Source: Candidatus Competibacteraceae bacterium
Lineage (GTDB): Bacteria; Pseudomonadota; Gammaproteobacteria; Competibacterales; Competibacteraceae
DNA: 6,329 nt
Reading direction: 5' to 3'
NCBI GenBank assembly: GCA_012032855.1
Contig: JAAUQA010000208.1
Coordinates: 1-6,329, forward strand
This document shows, one piece after another, positions 1 to 4,995 of the stretch (its first letter is position 1; each line of letters starts with the position of its first letter). The notes under the pieces are model-generated. The model did not search any database. It saw nothing but the letters and a program-made list of their open reading frames with translations, and was not told the origin of the DNA. The position numbers were made by a program, and so were the translations under genes.

Positions 1-1
1 G

Positions 2-55
2 TGGCTGCGCACCCTGCCGCCTGAGCCGCTTCCAACCGCAGAGACCCATGCCTGA
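2..55 (+). CDS. 3' end of an upstream gene, possibly exosortase H (partial)
   Basis: The frame starting at base 2 is open from the window edge to a TGA at 53-55 and encodes the tail WLRTLPPEPLPTAETHA. Its stop lies 8 bases inside the next gene, which starts at ATG 48, so the two are probably translationally coupled. The WLR stretch followed by a Pro-rich polar tail would suit the cytoplasmic end of a polytopic membrane protein. The following gene resembles the exosortase H-associated family, so the missing gene could be the exosortase (xrtH). That identification rests on context only, because 17 residues cannot prove it. The frame of the next gene is also open to the window edge, and a third frame closes at base 24. 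Confidence 0.4.
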   Translation, partial: WLRTLPPEPLPTAETHA

Positions 56-674
56 GGTATCTGCCAAGGCGTTTGTCGGCAAAATCCTGTTGTGGTTCCC
101 GCTGAGTTTTGCGGCGTGGTATTTTTTGGCCCCGCTGTTAATATGGCCCGTTTCGTGGCTGGTCGGCTCGTTGTTAGATCTGTTTTACCCCGGTGTCGTC
201 GAAAGCGTCACGCAACAGGGAACCCTTCTGGATATAAACACACGGTTCGGTTCGAACCAATCGCTACAAGCGGATCTTCAACCCGGGTTGCTTACGTTTA
301 CCCTCAACCCGCTCATGTACGGGTACTGCACACCGTTGCTGTTAGCGTTGCAGTTGGCAACACCTGGTAGCCATTATCGCCGCAGATTGGGATTATTTGC
401 TGTCGGTGCAATTATCTTGCTGCCGGTTCAAGCCTGGGGTGTGTATTTCAGCACATTGGTGACGCTGGTTTTTCGCTTGGGTCCGGTCATCGCTCAGTCC
501 ATGGGCACTACAGCCCTCACTCGCGAAGGCATCGCGCTGTCGTATCAATTGGGCTTTCTGATATTGCCTTCAGTCACACCGGTATTGATTTGGGCGATCC
601 TGAATCAGGAGTTCATCGTCAAATTGGCTGGACGACCAGCCGGAAATGGCGCTCCGACCGATCCACTGAGTTAA
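48..674 (+). CDS. Polytopic membrane protein, probable exosortase H-associated protein
   Basis: This encodes a 208-residue hydrophobic protein without an obvious cleavable signal peptide. Likely membrane segments lie near residues 12-34 (aromatic, starting LLWFPLSFAAWYFL), 92-104, 114-141 and 166-185, with a polar loop at about 50-80. The segment FTLNPLMYGYCTPLLLALQLATPG (about 84-107) and the N-terminal LWFPLSFAAWY pattern match what I recall of the small membrane protein encoded beside exosortase H, the enzyme that processes short C-terminal sorting signals. No catalytic motif is visible and its molecular role is unknown. ATG 48 has only a weak purine-rich stretch (GCAGAGA) upstream, but it overlaps the end of the preceding gene, which fits coupled translation. 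The gene is convergent with gspD, with 14 bases between the stop codons. The family call comes from memory of the motif; the membrane topology is read from the sequence. Confidence 0.65.
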   Translation: MPEVSAKAFVGKILLWFPLSFAAWYFLAPLLIWPVSWLVGSLLDLFYPGVVESVTQQGTLLDINTRFGSNQSLQADLQPGLLTFTLNPLMYGYCTPLLLALQLATPGSHYRRRLGLFAVGAIILLPVQAWGVYFSTLVTLVFRLGPVIAQSMGTTALTREGIALSYQLGFLILPSVTPVLIWAILNQEFIVKLAGRPAGNGAPTDPLS

Positions 675-688
675 TCGTCAAGTGCGGG

Positions 689-1564
689 TTATTTGTTATT
701 GAACCCATAATCCGGTGCAACCGGTTGCACCGGCGGTGGCGGTGGTTCAATCCTAACTTCGGGGCGGGTGTCGAGCAGGGTTTTGTTTTGGCGCACTTCT
801 TCCGGCGGCGCGAGCACCGGGGTCTCAACTTCCGGCAATAGTGCTACTCCACGCTGGCGAGCTGACAATTGCTGTTCGCGAATGTAGCTGTATTTGTCAT
901 TGGTATACACCGTGCTGGCGATGGAATCACGCAAGATCACCGGGTGCAGAAAGATCATCAAATTACGCTTTTCCTTGACGGTCCTCCGGTAGCGAAACAG
1001 GTTGCCTAGTATGGGAACATCACCCAGGCCGGGTACTTTTTGCACGTTCTCGTTCAGGGAATCGTCCATCAAACCGCCTAGTACCAAAATTTGGCCGTCT
1101 TCCACCAATACATTGGTTTTGATGGATCGCTTGGTGGTGGTGGGACCCTGAGGCGTATCAGCGATGACGTCTTCCACATCCTGAGAGATTTCCAACTGTA
1201 CGGCGTTGCCTTCATTGATCTGCGGCTTGATTCTGAGGGTCAGGCCCACGTCGCGGCGTTCGATGGTTTGAAACGGGTTATTGGCACCGTCGGCGGAGGT
1301 GGTGAAACTGCCGGTGACAAAGGCCCGATTTTCGCCTACGACGATTTCAGCCTCTTCGTTGTCCATAGTGACCAACGTTGGTGTTGATAAAACATTGGTG
1401 TTGCCGTCCTGAGCCAGCGCACTGATGATGGCAGCGAAACGATTTCTGCCTCCGAAATCTCCGACCCCGAGCGTCAAGCCCGGCGCGACATTTCCGGCGG
1501 AAATCGCTTCACCCGGCATCAATGGCCGCTGCTGTCGATGCGATGCCCGCCAAGCTCTGACCAA
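689..1564 (-). CDS. gspD: Type II secretion secretin GspD, C-terminal part after a frame break
   Basis: This frame holds the membrane-embedded secretin core of GspD. Homology begins at GEAISAGN, coded from about base 1513 downward. The frame nominally opens at a TTG at 1564, but the first 18 or so residues are out-of-frame sequence and not a real N-terminus. Visible family landmarks are NVLSTPTLVTMDNEEAEIVVGE, the strand segment RDVGLTLRIKPQI, and the signature VPGLGDVPILGNLF followed by LMIFLHPVIL. After these comes a tail of about 80 residues with a likely S-domain-type region and a PPPPPVQPVAP stretch. Joined to the upstream part by removal of one base in the C-run at 1512-1514, it yields a 695-residue protein, normal for the family. 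In GspD this part forms the multimeric double-walled beta-barrel in the outer membrane through which folded proteins leave the cell. The stop is TAA at 689-691. No other gsp gene follows. Confidence 0.9.
   Translation of the reverse strand: MVRAWRASHRQQRPLMPGEAISAGNVAPGLTLGVGDFGGRNRFAAIISALAQDGNTNVLSTPTLVTMDNEEAEIVVGENRAFVTGSFTTSADGANNPFQTIERRDVGLTLRIKPQINEGNAVQLEISQDVEDVIADTPQGPTTTKRSIKTNVLVEDGQILVLGGLMDDSLNENVQKVPGLGDVPILGNLFRYRRTVKEKRNLMIFLHPVILRDSIASTVYTNDKYSYIREQQLSARQRGVALLPEVETPVLAPPEEVRQNKTLLDTRPEVRIEPPPPPVQPVAPDYGFNNK
712..733. repeat. 22-bp perfect palindrome at the 3' end of gspD
   Basis: The half-site CCGGTGCAACC is followed directly by its exact reverse complement with no spacer. 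It lies inside the codons for the Pro/Val-rich tail of GspD (PVQPVAP), about 20 bases before the gspD stop and about 40 bases after the stop of the convergent membrane-protein gene. It could form a strong GC-rich hairpin in transcripts from either side. There is no T-tract after it in either direction, so a standard intrinsic terminator is not shown. A role in ending the convergent transcripts or protecting 3' ends is inference. The coding repetition of Pro-Val codons may also explain it. Confidence 0.6.
1509..1514 (-). other. Frame break in gspD (apparent one-base insertion)
   Basis: On the coding strand the sequence reads GCC GGG TGA AGC. Removing one G from the GGG run (the CCC at 1512-1514 on the plus strand) gives GCC GGT GAA GCG, that is AIDAGEAISAGN. 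This joins two frames that are each clearly GspD on either side, with no residues lost. The simplest readings are a run-length error in the assembly or a true frameshift mutation. A +1 ribosomal shift at GGG-TGA would give the same protein, but no stimulatory signal was recognised. Confidence 0.85.
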
Positions 1565-2777
1565 GTGTGAAATTGGTCAAACCGACCAAGTTGCCGCCCT
1601 GGGTTCCGTCCACCACCCATTGAACGCCCAGTTCCGCGGTTTTCTCTGCGGAGATTTCTGCAATCGCCGCCTCGACCAGCACCTGAGCCCGACGCACGTC
1701 GAGTTGCGCAATCACCGAACGCAGGGAACGAATCACTTCGGGCGACGCGGTCACCACCAGTGCGTTGGTAGCCTCGTCGGCTTGTATATTCACGTCGCTG
1801 CGTCCCCCCTGCCCCTGAGACGTTACCGGTGCCGGAGATTGCCCCTGTTGTCCCTGCAGCGTGGTTCTTCCTTCTTCGTCAAGATTTTGACTGACACCCT
1901 GTAACACCGGCACCAGATCGACCGCCTTGGCATAGCGTAGATAAATCACCTGAGTATCGCCGCCCCCTTCAAGCGGGGTGTCCAGATGGGTAATCAAGGT
2001 CCGTAATCGCAGCCGATCTTTGGTGTCGCCGCTTAACAGTACGCTGTTGGTGCGTTCATCGGCCGCCAAACGTGGTGGCGTTGCACCGGCTGCGCCGCCT
2101 TGTGCAGTCGCGGCTTGGCTCTTGCCCTGTTCCAAGGTATTGACGACGCGCACGACATCAGTAGCCGAAGCATGTCGCAACGGCACGATTTCCACTTCTT
2201 CGCTGCTGGCTAAATCGACCCGGGCGACTATGGTGGCGATGCGCTCCACATTGCCGGCGGTATCCGAGACGACCAACACATTGGTGGGGGCATAAGCAGC
2301 CAAGTGGCCTTGCGGGGGAATCAAGGGGCGCAGAATAGGGACCAGTTGGGCCGCCGAAATATTTTGCAATTCGATCACCCGGGTGACTGATTGGTCTTCC
2401 TCAATAGCCCCACCGCGATCCACCGTCGGGATATTCTCCTGCTTGGCACCCGCCGCCGGCACGATCTTGATGACCTTGTCGCCGGGTATGGCGGCATAGC
2501 CATGCACCGCCAGGAGTGCCAGGAATACATCGTAAATCTCATCCTCGTTCATGGGCTTGGCGGAAATCAAACTAACCCGGCCTTTGACGCGCGGATCGAC
2601 GATGAAATTCTTGCCGGTGATTTCGGAGATGCTGGTGACCAAAGCATTGATGTCGGCGTCTTTGAGGTTCAAGGTGACGGGGGTCGCAAATGCCGTCGCC
2701 TGCACCACGGCGATCAACAAACCACTAAGAACGGCTCGGTAACGGGACCAAGCCAGTACCTTAAACCCTATTGACAT
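1509..2777 (-). CDS. gspD: Type II secretion secretin GspD, N-terminal part (signal peptide, N0-N3)
   Basis: This frame encodes the first 422 residues of the outer-membrane secretin. A signal peptide ends near AFA/TPV (residue 31). N0 follows (about 33-105, with LNLKDADINALVTSISEITGKNFIVDPRVKG). The KH-like N1, N2 and N3 domains come next (about 133-192, 195-272 and 275-365), each recognisable by the pattern of a beta strand, a two-helix segment and TNxLVV/TNSVLL. The N2 and N3 domains carry Gln/Gly/Ala-rich insertions. The secretin domain opens with RRAQVLVEAAIAEI. The periplasmic N0 and N1 domains normally contact GspC and the substrate. The start ATG is well supported: AGAGG (2783-2787 on the complement) lies 5 bases upstream. 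The gene follows gspC by 38 bases in the same direction. The frame ends in a premature TGA (1509-1511) just after AIDAG, and the missing remainder continues in another frame. Confidence 0.93.
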   Translation of the reverse strand: MSIGFKVLAWSRYRAVLSGLLIAVVQATAFATPVTLNLKDADINALVTSISEITGKNFIVDPRVKGRVSLISAKPMNEDEIYDVFLALLAVHGYAAIPGDKVIKIVPAAGAKQENIPTVDRGGAIEEDQSVTRVIELQNISAAQLVPILRPLIPPQGHLAAYAPTNVLVVSDTAGNVERIATIVARVDLASSEEVEIVPLRHASATDVVRVVNTLEQGKSQAATAQGGAAGATPPRLAADERTNSVLLSGDTKDRLRLRTLITHLDTPLEGGGDTQVIYLRYAKAVDLVPVLQGVSQNLDEEGRTTLQGQQGQSPAPVTSQGQGGRSDVNIQADEATNALVVTASPEVIRSLRSVIAQLDVRRAQVLVEAAIAEISAEKTAELGVQWVVDGTQGGNLVGLTNFTLGQSLAGIASTAAAIDAG

Positions 2778-2782
2778 AACGA

Positions 2783-2787
2783 CCTCT
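2783..2787 (-). promoter_or_regulatory. Ribosome binding site of gspD
   Basis: AGAGG on the minus strand stands 5 bases before the ATG at 2777, inside the 38-base gspC-gspD spacer. It fixes the gspD start and shows that gspD can be translated independently within the gspCD transcript. Confidence 0.7.
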
Positions 2788-2815
2788 AACGGACTTCATG
2801 AACTTAAACGCCGAA

Positions 2816-3712
2816 TCAGTTGGCATTCAAGGCAAAGATGAGCGGGATTTCAGCGCCATTGCGTAACACTTGTACCGCAATTTGATCCGTGTTAAGCAAT
2901 TCCTGAAACAGGGTCAACCCTTGGGTGGGACTCGTTAGGCGTAAGCCATTGATCTCGGTAACGATGTCTCCGGGGCGCAGCCCGAGTTGCTGAAACAGTT
3001 TGCGATCCCGACCCGGCCTTAAACGGAAACCGATGAATTGACCATCCTGCTGATAAGGGCTGGCGAATGCGAGATCTTCCAAAACTTGAGGACGTTCCAC
3101 CACTTCCCGGCGCAAGCGACTGGCGATGGTGCTGGCATCGATAGGCGCATCACTTGCCGGGGCTAAGCCGGTTTGCGGGGCGGGAGTTGATGCGGCCCGT
3201 GCAGTGCTACCGCCAATGGTGTCTTTCGGTAAGCGTAAGGATTCCAAAACACCGTTGCGGGACAGAATAATGCGATCACTCAGAATCTGTTCAAGCCTGA
3301 CTCCGCCGGGCAGACGATCACCTACGGTATAAGTCAGTTCCCGCCCCCCACTCTCGGCGACCAAGGCCAGCGCTTTGCTAGGATTCGCGGAATAGAAAAT
3401 TCCTGCCAAGCGCAGATTAAGGCGGGTTTCCGGCACTGCCAGCGTTGCGGGCGGTGGTTTTGATTCGTCTAGTTCGCCAAACAAGTGCCAGCTGGCAATG
3501 ACTGTGTAATCTACCACCGGTTCGGTGTTTACTGTGAGCGACCCTGCAGCGTCGGATTCGAGCAAGGAGGGCGCTAGTGATTCCGGCACAGGTAAAAAGT
3601 CCCACGTGAGACGGGCGAGATCATAGGCCAGCAGGATAATCAGTATGAGTGTCACCGGCAGAGCGAAACGCCCCACTGTTTCGGGGTTACTGAACAACGA
3701 CCACTGACTCAT
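2816..3712 (-). CDS. gspC: Type II secretion inner-membrane linker protein GspC
   Basis: GspC links the inner-membrane platform of the type II secretion system to the secretin GspD. This 298-residue protein has the expected order: a short cytoplasmic N-terminus, one membrane anchor (about 15-33, ALPVTLILIILLAYDLA), and a periplasmic homology region (about 66-163, with YTVIASWHLFGE, the run LRLAGIFYS, TYTVGDRLPGGVRLEQI and DRIILSRNG). A Pro/Ala-rich linker follows (about 165-195). A C-terminal PDZ domain completes it (about 210-293, with GFRLRPGRDRKLFQQLGLRPGDIVTEINGL). The homology region normally binds the N0 domain of GspD, while the PDZ domain is linked to substrate recognition. The ATG at 3712 is preceded by GGGAG 3 bases away, and an in-frame TGA lies just upstream, so no longer N-terminus is possible. 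It is the first gene of the gspCD operon and is divergent from the OmpA-type lipoprotein gene. Confidence 0.93.
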   Translation of the reverse strand: MSQWSLFSNPETVGRFALPVTLILIILLAYDLARLTWDFLPVPESLAPSLLESDAAGSLTVNTEPVVDYTVIASWHLFGELDESKPPPATLAVPETRLNLRLAGIFYSANPSKALALVAESGGRELTYTVGDRLPGGVRLEQILSDRIILSRNGVLESLRLPKDTIGGSTARAASTPAPQTGLAPASDAPIDASTIASRLRREVVERPQVLEDLAFASPYQQDGQFIGFRLRPGRDRKLFQQLGLRPGDIVTEINGLRLTSPTQGLTLFQELLNTDQIAVQVLRNGAEIPLIFALNAN

Positions 3713-3721
3713 CGGCTCCCA

Positions 3722-3754
3722 TCACGATTGATCATTTTCATCATGATTGCATCA
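3722..3754. repeat. Imperfect direct repeat in the gspC leader, possible operator
   Basis: TCACGATTGATCA (3722-3734) is repeated as TCATGATTGCATCA (3741-3754), 19 bases apart. The copies differ by one substitution and one inserted C. The second copy covers the candidate -10 box of gspC. A two-site regulator would fit this arrangement, but the repeats are AT-rich and short, so chance is possible. Confidence 0.3.
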
Positions 3755-3771
3755 AGTCTCTCGCAAAACAA
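3743..3771 (-). promoter_or_regulatory. Candidate sigma-70 promoter for gspCD
   Basis: On the minus strand TTGTTT (3766-3771) is separated by 17 bases from AATCAT (3743-3748). The boxes match the consensus at 3 of 6 and 4 of 6 positions with ideal spacing. The site lies about 30 bases before the gspC start. It is a plausible but weak match and no experimental start is implied. Confidence 0.35.
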
Positions 3772-3794
3772 CCGTGAGCGCTTGTCACTGTCTA

Positions 3795-3800
3795 TATAAT
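3795..3800 (+). promoter_or_regulatory. Candidate -10 box for the OmpA-type lipoprotein gene
   Basis: A perfect TATAAT lies 95 bases before the ATG at 3895, on the strand and in the place expected. There is no good -35 box at 16-18 bases: the hexamer at 17 bases is CCGTGA, and the TTGTCA at 3782-3787 is only 7 bases away. The promoter may therefore depend on an activator or another sigma factor, or the hexamer may be fortuitous. The leader downstream holds two small inverted repeats, ACCAT-TTT-ATGGT (3808-3820) and CGCGA-GCA-TCGCG (3861-3873). Confidence 0.4.
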
Positions 3801-3894
3801 ACCGGCTACCATTTTATGGTGACAGTACTGGACCGTAACCCGATCACTGGCATTCCATGTCGCGAGCATCGCGGTGGATACTCAAGGTAAACCG

Positions 3895-4683
3895 ATGAAG
3901 CAGAACAATTTTATGAACAAAGTCTTGACCATCATTTGCTGTATAGCATTATTTGGTGTCACGGCCTGTGCGGTGGATGATCCTTACCGACGCACCAAAG
4001 CCGGCGCCGGCATCGGCGCAGTGGCCGGCGCGGTGATCGGGCATCAAATAGACGGTAAATCCGGCCGCTATGTGGGCGCTGCGGTTGGCGCGTTAGCGGG
4101 CGGTGCTGCCGGCAACTACATGGACCGTCAGCAACAGGCTTTCGATCAGGCGTTGGCCGAGGAACAGAACCGTTACAACATGGAAGTGCAACGCATGCAA
4201 GACGGCAGTCTTAAACTCAATATTCCCAGCGAAGTGTCGTTCGATGTTGACCGGGCCGACATCAAACCCGCTTTTGTGCCGACTTTGGATAAGGTCGCCA
4301 ACATCTTACAGGAATACAACCAGTCCACAATTGACATCATCGGGCATACCGACAGTAGCGGCAGTGACGACTACAACCTGGAGTTGTCACTGCGTCGCGC
4401 CGAAAGCGTCGCGAATTATCTGGCGTCGCGTGGGGTTGCGCCGCAACGTCTGCGCACCGATGGGCGGGGTAAACGCGAACCGCGCGCGAGTAATGCCACT
4501 GCGTCCGGTCGTCAGTTAAACAGGCGGGTCGAAATGATTGTCCGCCCGACAGAACAGGGGCAATATCAGCAACCGACGGGCGGATACAGCGCGCCTCCGC
4601 AGCAGGGCGGCGGGTATGGTGACAGTCCGCAAAATCCTTATCAACAACCTGCTCCGCAACCTAATCCCTATACCTCTTATTGA
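3895..4683 (+). CDS. OmpA-family outer-membrane lipoprotein with glycine zipper
   Basis: This is a 262-residue lipoprotein that should anchor the outer membrane to peptidoglycan. The signal peptide ends in the lipobox VTAC, with the lipidated Cys at residue 25. Residue +2 is Ala, so outer-membrane sorting is expected. A glycine-zipper segment (about 36-77, with repeated GxxxG and AVAGAVIG/AVGALAGG) may insert in the membrane, as in YiaD-like proteins. A short Gln/Glu-rich helix leads to the OmpA-like domain (about 106-217: FDVDRADIKPAF, IIGHTDSSGSDDYN, LSLRRAESVANYL, SNATASGRQLNRRVE). This domain keeps the Asp and Arg residues used to bind diaminopimelate. The C-terminal 45 residues are Pro, Gln, Gly and Tyr rich and of unknown role. 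ATG 3895 is preferred because AAGG (3884-3887) lies 7 bases before it. An in-frame GTG at 3874 and a later ATG at 3913 lack such a site. It is monocistronic by position: divergent from gspC and convergent with the glycosyltransferase. Confidence 0.92.
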   Translation: MKQNNFMNKVLTIICCIALFGVTACAVDDPYRRTKAGAGIGAVAGAVIGHQIDGKSGRYVGAAVGALAGGAAGNYMDRQQQAFDQALAEEQNRYNMEVQRMQDGSLKLNIPSEVSFDVDRADIKPAFVPTLDKVANILQEYNQSTIDIIGHTDSSGSDDYNLELSLRRAESVANYLASRGVAPQRLRTDGRGKREPRASNATASGRQLNRRVEMIVRPTEQGQYQQPTGGYSAPPQQGGGYGDSPQNPYQQPAPQPNPYTSY

Positions 4684-4697
4684 GGTATTCAGGATTA
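4662..4697. terminator. Hairpin between convergent genes, candidate bidirectional terminator
   Basis: TAATCC (4662-4667) pairs with GGATTA (4692-4697), and ATACCTC (4670-4676) pairs with GAGGTAT (4682-4688). This leaves a 5-base loop and a small 2/3-base internal loop. The 13 paired positions span the TGA of the lipoprotein gene and end 2 bases beyond the TAA of the convergent glycosyltransferase gene. The placement suits a shared terminator. There is no clear U-tract on either side and the stem is AT-rich, so intrinsic termination is not proven. Confidence 0.45.
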
Positions 4698-4699
4698 GA

Positions 4700-4978
4700 T
4701 TAAGATTGCCTCAACCCCTTGAGCGCATCATCAACCTGAGTCTGAAACCAAAGTTTGACGCTGGCGTTGCGCACTTGTTCGCGCAGCGCCTTGGCTCGCT
4801 GACCCCGTTCTTCAGCCGGCATGACCAGCGCTTGATGAAGCGTTTCCGCGGTACTGTGAATATCGAAGGGGGATACCGTCAGTGCCTGATCCCCCAGTTC
4901 GTAATACGCACCGGCAAATTCCGAGAGCAGCAGCACCCCTTCCCGTTGATTAACCAGTACCCCTTCTTTGGCGACCAG
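4700..4978 (-). CDS. GT20 glycosyltransferase (trehalose-6-phosphate synthase type), C-terminal fragment
   Basis: This frame carries the last 92 residues of the enzyme, from LVAKEG (codon for L at 4978-4976) to the TAA at 4700-4702. LVAKEG, followed by GVLLLSEFAGAYYELGDQALTVSPFD, is the typical end of the nucleotide-sugar-binding half of family GT20. After it come the usual segment HSTAETLHQALVMPAEER and a C-terminal helix. The Glu of VAKE and the SEFAGA loop contribute to binding the UDP-glucose donor in trehalose-6-phosphate synthase. The nearest in-frame start codon (GTG at 4936) lies inside this conserved stretch and has no good ribosome binding site. This is therefore the displaced end of the gene upstream, not an independent gene. 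Restoring two bases upstream joins it to give 504 residues, normal for GT20. Confidence 0.82.
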   Translation of the reverse strand: MVAKEGVLVNQREGVLLLSEFAGAYYELGDQALTVSPFDIHSTAETLHQALVMPAEERGQRAKALREQVRNASVKLWFQTQVDDALKGLRQS

Positions 4979-4995
4979 TTCATACCGTCGGCTAT
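4978..4995 (-). other. Double frame break in the GT20 gene
   Basis: The conserved motif VLMVNP-x-ADGMN-LVAKEG is spread over three frames. VLMVNP ends at a TAG in the first frame. GCC GAC GGT ATG AAC (ADGMN) follows in the second, and CTG GTC GCC AAA GAA (LVAKE) in the third. One base seems lost at 4993-4995 (for example CCA ATA GCC read as CCA TA GCC). Another seems lost at 4978-4979 (AAC CTG read as AACTG). All residues of the motif are present, so two single-base losses explain it better than one event. Confidence 0.8.

Noticed and set aside
1509..1564. Two separate overlapping secretin-related genes instead of one broken gspD
   Set aside because: The downstream frame has no signal peptide, and its first residues are out-of-frame gspD codons read from a TTG. 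Removing one base restores one standard secretin.
1425..1904. 159-codon plus-strand open frame opposite gspD
   Set aside because: It lies wholly over the strongly conserved secretin coding strand. Its translation is rich in Arg, His, Cys and Pro without domain character, as expected of a shadow frame.
3782..3800. TTGTCA at 3782-3787 as the -35 box for TATAAT at 3795-3800
   Set aside because: The spacing is only 7 bases, far below the 16-18 required.
3874..3894. GTG at 3874 as the start of the OmpA-type lipoprotein
   Set aside because: It would add seven polar residues before a normal signal peptide and lacks a ribosome binding site. ATG 3895 has AAGG at good spacing.
4700..4936. Independent 78-residue gene starting at GTG 4936
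   Set aside because: Its sequence is the standard C-terminus of GT20 enzymes, and the conserved residues continue upstream of the GTG in the same frame. It is a displaced gene end.
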